Assembly (NCBI RefSeq): GCF_000972845.2
Contig: NC_040029.1
Coordinates: forward strand, 2,578,695-2,642,694
DNA length: 64,000 bases
Source of the DNA: Larimichthys crocea
Lineage: Eukaryota; Chordata; Actinopteri; Sciaenidae
Reading direction: 5' to 3'
The position numbers and the translations under genes were made by a program. This document shows, in pieces, positions 26,447 through 39,200 of the stretch. The notes beneath the pieces are model-generated. The model did not search any database and was not told where the DNA came from. It was given only the letters and a program-made list of their open reading frames with translations. Every line of letters starts with the position of its first letter. The first letter of the stretch is position 1.

Positions 26447-29400
26447 TCAGCGTTTGGTTGAACTCGACGGGACATGGGAGATAGAGGCAAGTTTCCGGCG
26501 CCGCTCTTTTAGGTTTCCCCAGGGTGGTGGGGGCAGGGCCAAGGAGGTGGGGTGAGGAGGAGGTCCCATGTTACTGGATGACTTCCCAGCTCGGGCACCA
26601 ATCATGGCTGGGAGACTCTGGTTGCGCCTCAGGCCGTCCAACAGGCTTCCTCCGCTTGCTGACACAAAGGTAGCAGAATCCTGGCGTGGCACTGACGCCT
26701 CGGACTCTGAACCCTGGAGAACCTTGGTGAATCCGAGCCGCCGCAGCCTCTCCACAAGGCCTACGTTGACCAGGTCAGGCCCGGCTCTGCCTGACTTCGA
26801 GGGTGGGACAAGGGCTGGGGGTTCCTGGGAGGAGCTTGGTAGGTCAGGATGAGGGGCACGGCCCAGATTCAACCCATAAACGTCCTGGAGAAAAAGCTCT
26901 GCCGGCCGAGAGGCGAGGAAATTGTCAGCCGAGTGCTGGCGGGACTCCATGGGCACCGGGGAGGGAGCGGGTGAGTGGGTGGGGGAGTTTGGGGGCGTGC
27001 TTGGGAGGAAGCGGAACAGGTGCTTTCGGGACGTGGGTTTTGGGGATGATGGAGGGACGTCAGTGGAGACTTGTGCAGAAATGCCCTTCTCCAGCACCAG
27101 CTTGGCCAAGCCACAGGGGGGCGCAAGGGGTCGTCGAGGGGGAAAGGAGTCACCCAGACTCAGTCTGCAAGGAGTCACAGGGGTACTGGGGCCTGTCCTC
27201 ATGGAGCTGGGTGTGTTGGCAAGGGACGACTGAGAGCTGAAAAACATTAAGACAGACACAAGGTCAGAAAAGTGAGACCGCACACACAGAGTCTCACATA
27301 ATTCCTTTTTCTTAATTTCCTAAGGACTTGCCTTTGGGTGACCTGTGTGATGTCAGTGGGGTGCAGGATGCGACAGGTTGTGAAGGTGTAGGTGGAGAAG
27401 GTGGAGCTGTGACACTTTCCTGGATATTGGACTGAACACAAACAAACCAGGTTGTGAGAATCTTTAGTTGTGACGGCAGAAATTCATACTGCTCATTGAA
27501 ACACAGGATTTTACCAGAGGAAGATGCTGTTGTTGATATTGAGGTGCAAATCGAAGTTTGTGATTGGACCACTGTCGTACAGACTCCTGGAATGGATTGA
27601 GATGATAGGCTGGATTTGTCAGTGGCATGGTGAGGTGTGGGAGTCAGACAGAGGACCGATGTGACCGAGGAGGTTGTGGCAGGTGTTCCGGGTAACATCG
27701 GGAGGGTGGGGGAGAGAATCGGGACAGGGAGAGGTGACACCGAATGCTTTCTGTCCTTCCTCTCCTCCGGCGTGGACGAAACGCGCACCTTGAAGGTGAT
27801 CCCGCCTTCCTCCTCTTCCTCGTCCTCATCTTCCTTACCACGCTCTGACGCCCCCTTCTCCAGGACGCCAATCCCTCCGTGCTCTTCATCCTCCTCGTCT
27901 TCCTCCATGTCAGACAGGCGATAGACGGCATCCTGAGCCAGCGGGCAGAAACCTTTGGTCACCACACCAGGGTGGGGGTCCAGGATGGTGGCCAGGTGAG
28001 GTTTGGCCAACTGCTGCCAGTGATGGAGCGTCAGTGAACCTGACAAGTTACAATTTGATGGATCAGTTAAAAATTATGTAATTGTGATGGGCGTTTTATA
28101 GACATGCATACAAAATGACATTTTATTGACAAGGACTACAAATTTACAAGCCATTTATTTCCTGCTTTGGATTGGAGAGGGCCCTCGCCAAGCTCACTGA
28201 GTCTGAATTCTTCCCTTGGCCACAGGGAAGCAGACAGTCACGATGTGACTCATAATTTTGTCTTGTTTTCAGCAGAGACTGATCTGGAGCTGATGTGACG
28301 TCTGAAACACCATTAGAGCGGTGTTCTGCAGCCGGGCGCAGCAGCATGCAAACTCTATGTGACATCGCTGGCTCCTTGGTTTTAACATTTTATCAGTCAT
28401 CGAATTGCTCTCGACAGCTGCTCCACTTTTGCTGGTTTAGCGCTGCGACTGGAGTGGGAGGCTTCTGTTCTCAGCTTACCTTCCATGGGCTTGACGATCT
28501 GAAGCTTCTCAGGCAGGAAGGTCTTGAAGACGCTGGAGCCGAAGGAGAGCTCCGACAGGTTGGAGAAAGAGGAGAGCATGCTGCCCATCGGCGAGCTGCA
28601 GCCGCTGACCTCCCCGTCTGCCTCCGCCCCCGCCAACGCCTGCAGCTTCTTCTCACGCTCCGCCTGAAAGAACTGGCGCTCGCACAGGAAGTTCTGTCGG
28701 CGCAGCGACAGGCGGTGGAGCGCTTTGGTCAGGTCGTTTCCTCCTGGACAGCCGGGCTGACCCAATCGCACCTCCTCCCTGCAAACACGGGGACATTTAT
28801 TGAGCTGACAAGGTTTAAACTTAGCTTCAAAGGTAGGAAGGAAGACAACATACCCTTGAACGGACTGGAAGGGCTGTGCAGTCATCACTAAAGAGCTCTG
28901 TCCTGAGCCGGGGATAGGAGGAGTGGCTGACGCTGACCGCGATGCTGAGGCATTGATGGAGCGGACTGTTTGGAAGACTCGCTTCTGGGATATTCTGCAG
29001 GGAAAGGAAGTCACACACACAAAAAAAAAAAACAGAGTCTCACAAACAACGAACTCCTGTTTCCATTTAATCTGGATTTTTCAGTCACGTCTGCGCTTTC
29101 TGACCTTTGGTCCTGAAAGACAGTCTCTTCTTCGACACTCAGCTCTCTCCTCATGGTGCCCTCGATCTCTGCTGCCAGAGAGTCCTGTACACACAAACAC
29201 AAGTTCTCTCATTAACAGACAAAAGATATGTTTAGATTCAGTGTTTAGCTGCATTTGCATTATTTACATCTGAGCCAGATTCTTTGTCTTCCATTTGCAA
29301 GTCTGTGTTTAAGATGACATAAAGTAAGCAGCATCCTCCTCTGTGCTGCCACATAAAACGTCAGTGTGTTTCTCTCACCATGGGGTAGAGGCCGTAAGAA

Positions 29401-32400
29401 AGGTGCCTCCTCATCCCAGCAGAGGGAGTGTTTTTACTGCGGAGCTCTTTGATCTCCTCCTGGGATTCATGGAGCATCTCGACACACTCTGCATTCCTGT
29501 CCGCTAACTCGTTCAGCTGCAGCACACACACACACACACACATACACACACACACACATACACACACACAAACAGTGGTTATTTAAATGACTTTGGTTCT
29601 GTACGCAGCAACTAATTAAGCCAAGGAAAGACTTCAATAGATATTTAAATTCAGACTGTAAATGTGTCATTTAATTTGTCTAAAATAAATTGCTTCAACT
29701 TTTAATGGATTTACAAAATTAACATAATTACTGCTTAGAGATCAATAAAAAAAAAAGATTTTAACCACAATGAGGCACCCATTCCATTTGAATATTTTAA
29801 TGACTCCAGAATACTGCGCTGCAAAGTATGTTAGTTGCCGTAACATGCTAAAAACACACAGTGTTGTGTTTCCCTGCAGATGCCGTATGTTAAAGCTACA
29901 AACTTCAGCATCTGTCCGCTCATACATGAACAGAGACATCCCTGTGAGATTGTACCTCTGCTGTGAGCTGTCTCTGAGCGTCTTTAGAGGCTTGCAGGTG
30001 GATCCTCAGCTCCTCTTTCTCCAGAGCCAGCTGCGTAGAAACAACATGACGTATGTATTCAGGTTGGACACTGATAATCAGATCAGTATGAGGACATTCA
30101 TGTCTTTCACTTCGTTCTACTCTGTAGAAAAGATTCTTGGAGTGCAAAATGTTTATGATTATGGACGCCGGACTTAAGTCGACGGCAAGTTCCAAGTTAA
30201 GTAACGAATGAAAGAGCAGAGGGAGTTAATGGATAACGATGGGTTTTAATTTTCAATCAAACATCTTGAGATATGAGATTTTGATTCAAACGTAGCTCTA
30301 TCATGTTATGTGGTTTGCTACTTCAGTACATTTTGAGCATGAAAGAAAACTGCAGGTGAACATTTAATATCCAGGATTTCACATTATAGACACGACCAAA
30401 GACAATACACGGTCTAGCCATGTACTACTTTCCACCTCTTCTTGTTCACCTGCTCTCCAGTCCTGGTTAATCTTACACGATATCAAAGGGCTAAAGTGCA
30501 AGAAAAGTGTCACATGAGTCACCGGTGTTAAAGTCAAAGTCATGTTGCTTTTCTCAAGAAAACCACAGTCATAATAATGTCTTGAGTCTGACTCTAGTCC
30601 AAGTCACACAGTCCACACCTCCAGGGAACCCAATCTGTAACAGCAGTTCACCTCCTTCACTCTGTGCTGCAGCTCCACTATCTGAGACAGCAGCTGAGCG
30701 ATTTCCTCCTGGTGCCTGAGCAGCTCCTCGTTCTTCTGGGACAGTTCATCTGTCAGAGACACCATCTGGCTGTTGGACTCCCCTAGAACCAACACAGACA
30801 CACACACAGACCAATGAGTCTTCCATGTACGACACTGTCATCTGAGTGTAAGTGTGTGTGCGTCTGTGCATCTGACTCACGGAGCTCCTTGACACAGTCG
30901 CTCACAAGCTGCTGCTCCTTCTCCTCATAGGTGATGGTGTCGCTCTTCAGTTGACATGCCTGGTGACGAGATATTGACAGAAATAATAATTTAGATACTA
31001 AATTACGTCTGTTGTCAACAAAGTCATCATAAAGGACCTTCCGCAAAAAACTTACAAAGGTACTTAAACACTAATATGAACTTCCTCTTTTATTGTGATG
31101 GCACATTATAAACTTCCAACCCTGTTTATTATAAGTACTTCTCAAAATGCAGCTATGATGTTATAAATTCCTCTGTCCTGTGTATACTTCATACCTCAGA
31201 CCTCAGTGACAGGTTCTCTTCCTCTAGCTCCTGCAGCTTGCTCTGTAGATACTCCAGCTGGCTGAGTGCAGCAGCGGTGGTTCCCGGTGGCAGAGGCTGC
31301 CGCAGCGGCGTTGAGACGCTGGAGTCGGTTTCGCTCTCCTCCGACGCGCTGGCAACCATCCGCAGCAACTCATCCTTCTTACTGAGCTCATGCTGGAGTT
31401 GGTGAACCTGGCCAATTGAGGAGGTATGTGTAGTGATTAATGTGCATGATTCCTGAGAGACAAACTAACTTTTTCAAACATTTTTAAATTAAATATTCAA
31501 TCTTCTTTATTCTGGACGTAAGAAATCATTTGATCATTAGCTCCTTAATAAATTTGACTCCATTAGTGTATCACAAGCATTATCTTCGTAATTGTTTCCT
31601 TGTAGGTTTCTTTTCATTGCACTCTGTCCATTATTTAATTATCGAGAATGGTGTACCACAGGGATCTATTTTAGGGCCTCTTTTTTTGGTTATATGCAGA
31701 TGACACCATTATATACATCCAATTCTGATGCAACTAAAATACAAAACTCATTGAACCCAGGAAGAATAACAGCTAATGGGGATCCAAATAAACAACAAAC
31801 ACAGCGCCCTGCAATCATAAACAAAAATAAAACTAGTATGTGTTACCTGGTCCAGGGCCTGCGCTAGCTGTTCTTCTAAAGCCTCGTTGCGTTCCTGCAG
31901 CAGGTGGTTCCTATGCAGAAGCGACTGGCCAATCCGAGCTGCCAGCTCCAGGTCTCTGTCCCGCTGTCCAATGAGAGCCCAGAGCACACAGAGTCAATCA
32001 GCCAATTAGATGCTGCTTCTTAATAGAAAACTAATTGGTAAGAGTGAGGGGACACCTACCTCAGCCAAAAGTTGCGTGACCACTTCCATGTCATTGTAAG
32101 TCTTGGTCATCTGCTCCACGCGATCAGCACTGAGGACTGACCAGAAAGAAAAGTTTTACTTGCAGGAGACACATATGCAAACACACACACACACGCAGTC
32201 TTTTATGCACATTGTTGCAAGTGCATGCAAACATAAAAATGTTTGCAGTGAAGATAGAATATCACTCCACACTAATGTAGCATGCCTTTACTTACTACCT
32301 AATGAAATGTTCTGACCACAAGCAACACGAGCAGCCACTTTCCCAAAATCTGCTTATTCACTGCACTGTGTGGTTAAAATATATTGACGCCTTTTCATGA

Positions 32401-35400
32401 GAGCTCCACAATGTGGCAATGTGGTTGCTAGTGGTCTGACTGTAATGAAGCCCTATACAGACATAAAAAAGACGGCACACATATAGACTATATAATGCTA
32501 CAAGCTGTCTACAGTGGCAGACGGCAGACCTGTACTACACAAATCTGTTGTCTGCGGTCATCTACATGCAAAAAGCAGAGAGGGGCTCCAGGTCTGTGGC
32601 CCTGGTGTAGTTCCAAATCCGATTTAAAGTGCAGCTATTGTGGACTGAAGCCCCCCTCTCTCACACTGGAGCTAAATGAGGTTGTTGCAGAGCAGAACAG
32701 GCAGATAGACAGAAAGAGAAAGATACCTTTGGAGAGGCTCTGAGAGCCGGGGTGGGAATAAGAAGAGGGCTCCAAAGCAAGATATGCTAGTGAGAGATAG
32801 GAGGAGAGAGAAACAGGTTAACAAGCAACTGGCTTGTTTTAAGATGAACAGGGGCAAAAGACAGAAGGGAAAGGAGGAAAGGAGCAGTAAGCTGAAGCTT
32901 CAATAAATCAGCTTCATATAGAAACATTAGTTGGTTGAGAGTCAGGGAATCTACATGTCAATTAGTTTTGTCCACTTTTAGCACCTGAGTGGGTGTCACC
33001 AGCGCTGCACCGCTCCCCCTTCCACCTGTTTAAAGAAAAGTGGCATCTCTAATCATTGAAACATTTCCTCTGACTCCAGACTCTGCAGCGAAATGCAAAA
33101 CTGCATTTTTTAAATTTTCTTTGCTTTGTCAATCACACACCTCTGGTTATATTTGGAGTGAAAGGTGAACTTTTGCGATACCCTAATTAATTATGTAAGT
33201 GAAATATGCCAAAATATTACAATGCACAGCAAAGAGATAGATAAATGTTGATCTAACTGAACCAGTTTGGTGGAAGCTGATTCATAAGACTCAAACTTAG
33301 AATTGCCTCTATTAGAGTGCAACCTTCAGTATGTTGAAACATATTATATATTTGAAACATATAGTCTACATTTCAACAGGACTTAAATATAATCAGCAGT
33401 GCTCAAAAGCTTCGAATCAATGAGAGCTTCCGTCCAGTAACCTGAAGCCCGCAGTGACCTCTGGATCTGGACACTGCTCTCCCCTCCAACAACCGACCGT
33501 TAAAAATAACCTCTGCCTGACAGAACAATCTTTGCACACACACACACACACACACAGGAAGACAGATACTGTGCATACACAATACATATAATCTCTCATG
33601 TTACAGTTCATTTGATGCTCGTCTCTCTCTCTCATGCACACATATCCCTTTACCTGCTGGGAAGCGCATGATGTCAGTATAGGAATTATATCCATGGTCC
33701 GATTTGATCATGATCTACACTATAAAAAACTGCTGATATGACTCCAGACACAGTTACACAGCACATACTCATTGTGATAGACTAATGTGGAGTGTGTTTA
33801 ATTGTACAGGACAGTGACTAGACTGCAATAAGCTACAAAAGTACAAAGTCCAGTAAGTTATAAAAATCAGTTCTTTCATTTTGATATTGATTCTTGGACT
33901 GCATGCATGCATACTCATTGTGCAATGTTCAATGAGTGACTCGATAAGAAACACAGTGGACACTTTGATTCATGACTGTTTGGACCTTTGGCTCGAGTAA
34001 ATCTATCTGAACAGGACAGGATAAAAAAGCTGATTTGAATATGCGGTGTCAGTTTTAGTATGTGTGAGTTGGTGTGAGTTGTGTCGCTGATGTGGTTTTG
34101 TCAGGTTGGATCAGGCAGGACACACACACACACTCGTGAGGTCAAAGTTTCCAAGACGAGATGGTCCGATCCTAAAAATTTAATTCTGTTCGTGTCTCGG
34201 GTTCATATATAATTAATGATTTACCACAAACCACTGTGACTGCTTTCACAGATTCACAGACAAATAAGAAACATGGCTGTACTCTCAAGATCTGATTGAA
34301 TATTTGCAAATATTTATGAATGTATTTTACAGTTTATGAGGGCTTTGGTGCATTGTGGTTCTTTAAATATATATATATGCTTTGCAACTGTCTAAAGTTT
34401 CTGCTGTTCAAACAGCATTTCTGTCTGCATCAGACGACGGCTCCTTCTTCCAATTTCACAGCATGACACAAAATTGGGACACTTGACACTTAAGGGACTG
34501 GAGGCTTGGTATATTCAGACTGTTTAAATGTTGTCTAAATGCACCAAAACCGCACAGGCGCTCATTTATATCATATATAACTTGAGGTCAACCAGGGGGC
34601 GTTTCTATATGAACATGCCATGCTTCTGTGAGTGCATCAGGCACTATTTATAGGCCGTGTTTGATTTTACACCGCAGAAGTGGAGCAAATGTTTCACCAG
34701 GAGCTGGAACGTGAAACCAAGACTCCCTTACTGTAGCCCTTCTCTCGCACGTGCACTCGTCAGACGCGTACACAAACCACCTAAACGTGCGCCCTGTACG
34801 AAACCGCGTCAACAGAGGCGTCTTCTGCACGTGTTCAGCTCAGGTCGGAATAATAACAATCCAAAATAATTCATAATAATAATGCCTTTAATTAAAAACA
34901 CAAAAGCAAAGCTGCAAAATGAATCACACACACACACAGAGGAAATATGTGTTGCAAACTGTGCAAAGAAAAGAAAAACAGACAGGAAGTTGTGTCTATG
35001 CAACCGTCAACACAGCTCCCGCATACCACCACTTGTTTGAATGTAAACACACAAGCATTCATTCAGACTTGCCCACTTCCTGTTTTTCAGGGCTTTTACT
35101 TACAACACAGTAACAGTAACACACACACACACTCCACCCTCACTTGTTCTGCCTGACCTTGCAGACAGCTGCACTCACACCGGCTCACTTGCCTCTTACT
35201 CTTTCACACACACACACACACTAACGCCTCCGCTCACCTTCCATAGCGAAGTTATCATAAACCTCCTCATTGTGGATGTTCAAACCCGGCATGATCTGAC
35301 TCATCTCCCTACTGTCCTGTCTTCATCCTCTATCTACCCTTCTCCCTCCCTCCCCTCCTTCCTCTTCACTCTCCGTCCCGTGACTCTGGCCCTGGCTTTG

Positions 35401-36230
35401 AACCACACTTAACTCTGGCTGGATTTCTGGATTCCTCTTGCTCACTGTCTCCCTCTCTCTCCCTCTCAGGCGCACACACACACACACACACACACAGTCA
35501 GAGCTGTCTGATACACACAAGCGCAGACAAACAGACACACAACCCCGTGCCAAGTCATATCCATGCTAAATCCCTGTGATTTTAATTGAAGAGGACGTGC
35601 GCTGTATAAAATCCCTCACGTGGCTAATGCACTGAGACACACACACACACACACAAACACACCATCTGCTCAGTGATGTCGCCGCAGGCCTAACCAATCA
35701 AAAGAAAGTAGACAAAGAGACACAGAAACAGAGAGAATCCGCGCAACTGATTCAAAACCAGCACGGTGACGTCCAACTCAAACTTTTTTTTGATTTTAGT
35801 CTAAAACACTTACTCATGTAGCGAAACGTCTCCTCGGCCAGCACAGGGGAGATGGCGCTGTGCTGGCCGGGGCCTTCGTCTGGCGAGCAGATCGGGGATA
35901 CCACCCAGTCCTGGCTGTCTGACAGGTAGACGGAGCCGGCCGAACCGGAGCCAAGCGAGCCAGAGCCATAATGCCTCCCGCTGCTGCCCAGCCCCTCATC
36001 TGCACATTAGAAACAACGTCATGATTACTTTCATTATTCATCATTCATAATCCCACAAATATACGACTGCCCCCGGCAATATCCTGCAGAACTATTCATG
36101 TCGTGTCATCATGCATCACGATGATAATTTGAAGTAAATGAATGAGGGATGCTTTTATTTTGTCAAATAATGCAGCCATGGTGAGACGAAGAATGTCAGA
36201 CCGCAGTTAATGTGTTTTGATTAAGCATTT

Positions 36231-36273
<43 letters not shown>

Positions 36274-36567
36274 TGGCTCAGGCGCTGTACAAGTCGATGT
36301 TCTTCCACTTGAGCGAATATGTGGTTTACTGGGGCAGATGGGCTAACTATAGCATCAAGGCCTTAGACTCAGCATTCTGTACTTGAGGGCAGCGTGACAT
36401 TGGCAGAGCATCGCTTTGAAAAACGTACACACGGCTCACAGCGAGCGCGCTGCAGCCTTTTGAGACATTTCACATTCGGTCCGACACCACACAAAAGCAC
36501 AAAACACACGACCTGTCTCAGTGCTCGACTCTTTCTTCTCCACAGCCCGGGGTTTGGCCTCAAACAT
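26447..36567 (-). CDS. trak2: Trafficking kinesin-binding protein 2 (TRAK2/Milton family)
   Basis: Exons in transcript order: 36567-36513 (tentative start exon), 35999-35814, 32136-32060, 31963-31847, 31407-31195, 30959-30881, 30782-30652, 30030-29956, 29516-29379, 29184-29105, 28994-28854, 28778-28480, 28039-27515, 27431-27332, 27236-26447. Phases agree throughout; 1001 residues (human TRAK2 about 914). TRAK proteins link Miro on the mitochondrial outer membrane to kinesin-1 and dynein. Recognisable blocks: SPVLAEETFRYM, DRVEQMTKTYND, RDLELAARIGQSLL, the HAP1-N coiled coil (TYEEKEQQLVSDCVKELRES), the conserved DSLAAEIEGTMRREL block, LHRLSLRRQNFL, EKLQIVKPMEG, LHHWQQLAKPHLATILDP, TFTTCRILHPTDITQVT and LRRNQSLPAMIG near the end. 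The C-terminus fits TRAK2 better than TRAK1. An extra acidic insert (EEDEEDEE-like) lies near 27830-27920. The first coding exon is the least certain part. Confidence 0.9.
27237..27331 (-). other. GC-AG intron in trak2
   Basis: The last trak2 intron has the donor AAAG|GCAAGT, the strong consensus of natural GC donors, and the acceptor TTTTTCAG. Only this donor keeps the frame between ITQVTQ and SSQSSLANTP; a GT four bases further on shifts the frame. Confidence 0.75.
29521..29574. repeat. CA/TG microsatellite forming the acceptor tract of a trak2 exon
   Basis: On the minus strand this is a (TG)n tract with a few TA interruptions. It ends a few bases before the TGCAG acceptor of the exon 29516-29379 and takes the place of the usual polypyrimidine tract. 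Confidence 0.85.
31575..31750 (+). mobile_element. Decayed LINE reverse-transcriptase fragment in a trak2 intron
   Basis: Plus-sense sequence reads GVPQGSILGPLF and, after a frameshift, YADDTIIYIQ: the catalytic PQG and YADD blocks of a non-LTR reverse transcriptase, antisense to trak2. The frameshift and lack of flanking domains show that it is dead. Confidence 0.75.
32137..35237. other. Large trak2 intron
   Basis: No coding exon is firmly placed here. A possible small exon near 32735-32775 (minus) was considered and not accepted. Several CA and TA simple repeats occur. Confidence 0.5.
33533..33556. repeat. CA microsatellite in a trak2 intron
   Basis: An uninterrupted run of CA dinucleotides. 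Confidence 0.8.
35238..35304 (-). CDS. trak2: Alternative first coding exon of trak2
   Basis: ATG at 35304 opens 22 codons (MSQIMPGLNIHNEEV and on) and ends in the donor GAAG|GTGAGC in phase 1. That is the same phase as the upstream exon 35999-35814, so either can splice to 32136-32060. Using this start gives a 943-residue form without the N-terminal region carrying the SPVLAEETFRYM block. I recall that mammalian TRAK1 also has alternative first exons joining at this position, which supports the call. Confidence 0.7.
35477..35496. repeat. CA microsatellite near the internal trak2 promoter region
   Basis: A short CA run upstream, in transcript sense, of the alternative first exon. Confidence 0.75.
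36235..36267. repeat. GT microsatellite
   Basis: A (GT)n run between the tentative trak2 start exon and exon 35999-35814. Confidence 0.85.
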
Positions 36568-38896
36568 GTCCTGTCCTCGGAGCGGGGGGCGAAAAAACAC
36601 GAAGCTGGACAGAAAACGGCAGCCGCTACCGCTGTGACATCACATCCTGTTCCAGCACTGATGGGTGGCGCCCAGTCCACACCTTCACCTGAGGAGAGAA
36701 GGGACATCCAAGACGTCAAAGAAGCAACTCCACCGAGGGTATAGTTCACATTGATTTTGCTTGTGTTTACCAGCTATCGCAGGCTCAATATTTACAATTT
36801 AACTTGAGCTATAATCAGTTTAGCAGTGGAGTAATTCAGTTGCTAATGATCTGTGTATGTGGAGCATCTCTGACTCCAGGCTGCTGACAGCATTCATCAT
36901 CTCTCTCTCTGTCGCCCTCCCTCTTTTCTCCTTCCCACTTAGTTGCTGACATTTAAAGCCAGATGAAAAACATTCCTCCCACGGTGTCTGCTGTTGGACA
37001 CTTTAACCGCCGATTGTCTGTCGTCTTCTTCTGGATCTAACACGCGTTACACGCCACATTCACACCGCACCAGTCGATCTCAAGAAGATCTTAACTTACA
37101 CAAGAATTCACAGTAAAAATCACAGACGAGCACAAAGCTGCTGTGACGCTGATGCATTTTCACTTTCCTTCTCATGTGCCATATGCTGTTTTTAAGACCG
37201 ATCCCTCCCACATCCTGTTGCTCATCTCTGGGGGGAATGAGACAGGATGCGCCCTTAACACCCAGCTCCAAGTAGAGCATTTGGAAAGTGAAAGACGTTC
37301 GCCCAGCAGAGGATAAGTCTGTCTGTACAGTACAGTACACACTGCTGCTGGAATCAATAAAACATGAAGTAAAGGGGAAGTTCAGAAATGTAGTGATGCA
37401 CTTCCATAAAATTGGGCTTGTGAGAGACAAACGGTCAAAAACAAAGCAGTGGAGGAGAGAAGACATCCTGACTTTTTAGCCCTTTGGCCCCAAAACTTTT
37501 TTTCCTACATTTCCCATAATGCAATCGGACAGCATCTTTCATTAGCTCTCCCCCTGCCTGACAAACATCATGATGATTAAACGGATAATAATCTTTGGAA
37601 TGCTCCTTTAAGTGGACGGAGGTGTGCATTACATCAACAAAGGATAAAAATAGGAGAAAGTGACAGATTTTAATAGGGCGACGCCGTGAATAGCTACCTC
37701 ACAGAGAGGACAGCGTGCAGGGTCATACATCCGACCATCCTTTACAACCCGCAGCACCATCTGCCTCACTGACCTCGCCGCTTAGCTACTGCACGCACAC
37801 ATCACGCATATCTGTGTGTATCAGTGAGTCCGCCTTTGGAAAGACAAGAATCCTTGAGCAACATTCATCCTCTGCTTACGTAACGCCGAAGCTGAAATTG
37901 TTTACTCCATAGAGGAGATTACTGTGAGGCACGCAATGCTACAGACTAAATGTGCCGTTTACCACCACAGGCCTGGCAGATACACTGTTCTGACTGATTC
38001 ATCATACCGGTATTGACTGACTGATTCACATGGCATCATCTTTAAATCACTACTGACATCAGTATGAGCCGGACAGTGAAACTCTGCACTTTCATACTGA
38101 TCATAGCGACGTCTTTCAGGTCTTCCTGATTTAAAATGCGGAGGCTGATCTTGACCGGCTGCCTGTGAGTCACCCCATGAGCAACACTGTCACAGGCATC
38201 TTCTGCATATTCAAACATTAGGAATTTAACTATGGCCTCTTGACAAGGTTGAACAAAAACACTAGCTCAGCAAACAGAATTTAAATTTGGTGTTGTTTAC
38301 ATACAGTTTCCCACAGTCTGGAAAGCATCACTTAATGCCGGTGACATTAATTATTGCACTTAATAAAAAGGTGTAAAATGTCAGAGAGAGAGGGAGCAGC
38401 ACTTACAGTAGCTATATTACACACAGCTGTCCCAGAGCGACTGTCTGCTTACATCAGCTTTTTACAGACTTCATCTCTAATCTGAGCTGATGCTCTTATC
38501 CAGAGTGACCTACAACAAGTGCAGCAAGCACGACTGTCAGTGTCTGAACACAACGCTGAAACAACACAAAAAAACACAAGGAGCACCTGAAGATCTGACC
38601 TAGATTCATCTGAGCTAAACGTGGAGGAAAGATATCCAGCTCGGCTGCACATTTGTGCTGTATCACAGCATGTGCACTCAGCCCAGCTTGGATCTGACTC
38701 ACTGGACAGCGCCTGAAGGCTTGCTGTAAAAGAAAAAGCAGCATGTGACACTGACTGGACCGTTGAAACTAGATAACCAGAAACCTGTGACTGGAACAGC
38801 AGCATGGACACAGTACAGTTTACCAACCAAGGAAACCTTTAGTTTAGTTTTGCACATCTGTTGTTTGCAGGACGCTTCGGTCTGTTCATATTTTCT

Positions 38897-38945
38897 GCTG
38901 CTGCTGAGTGAATTTCCCCATTGTGGGTTAAATAAAGTATATCTA
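38897..38945 (-). mobile_element. Short retroposon tail, inverted relative to the one at 39119-39200
   Basis: The sequence TTTCCCCATTGTGGGTTAAA followed by TAAAGTATATCTAATC is the reverse-strand counterpart of the ACTTTATTTATCCCAATCTG block that follows the GATA run at 39119. Such blocks sit at the 3' ends of fish RTE/L2-like retroposons. Confidence 0.55.
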
Positions 38946-39118
38946 ATCTGATCAACAGTATAAAGAAATATCTACAAGTGACCTTTACATGTGCAATCAG
39001 CCAAAAATGTTGATTTTAAAGACGATAACATGACTTCAGATCTTTCAGTCAGAGGCTGCTGACTTGCATGTTTTGAATGTAATGTTGCGATTACAGATAT
39101 TGTTTGTGTAACTTATAG

Positions 39119-39120
39119 AT

Positions 39121-39165
<45 letters not shown>

Positions 39166-39200
39166 CTTTATTTATCCCAATCTGGGAAATGACAGTGCAG
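39119..39200 (+). mobile_element. GATA microsatellite and retroposon 3' end
   Basis: About ten GATA units (39122-39162) run into ACTTTATTTATCCCAATCTG, a block typical of the tails of fish non-LTR elements. The simple repeat probably grew from the retroposon tail. Confidence 0.65.

Noticed and set aside
26568..27240. Several Gly/Arg-rich plus-strand frames up to 145 residues
   Set aside because: Antisense shadows of the proline-rich last trak2 exon.
27637..27924. Ser-rich 95-residue plus-strand frame
   Set aside because: Antisense of the acidic part of a trak2 exon.
32730..32775. Possible extra trak2 exon (minus) ending CTCCAAAG|GTATCT
   Set aside because: The flanking exons join in phase without it and the encoded residues match nothing; kept only as a possible alternative exon.
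36369..36749. 126-residue minus-strand frame
   Set aside because: Overlaps the tentative trak2 start exon in another frame and has no similarity; no splice support.
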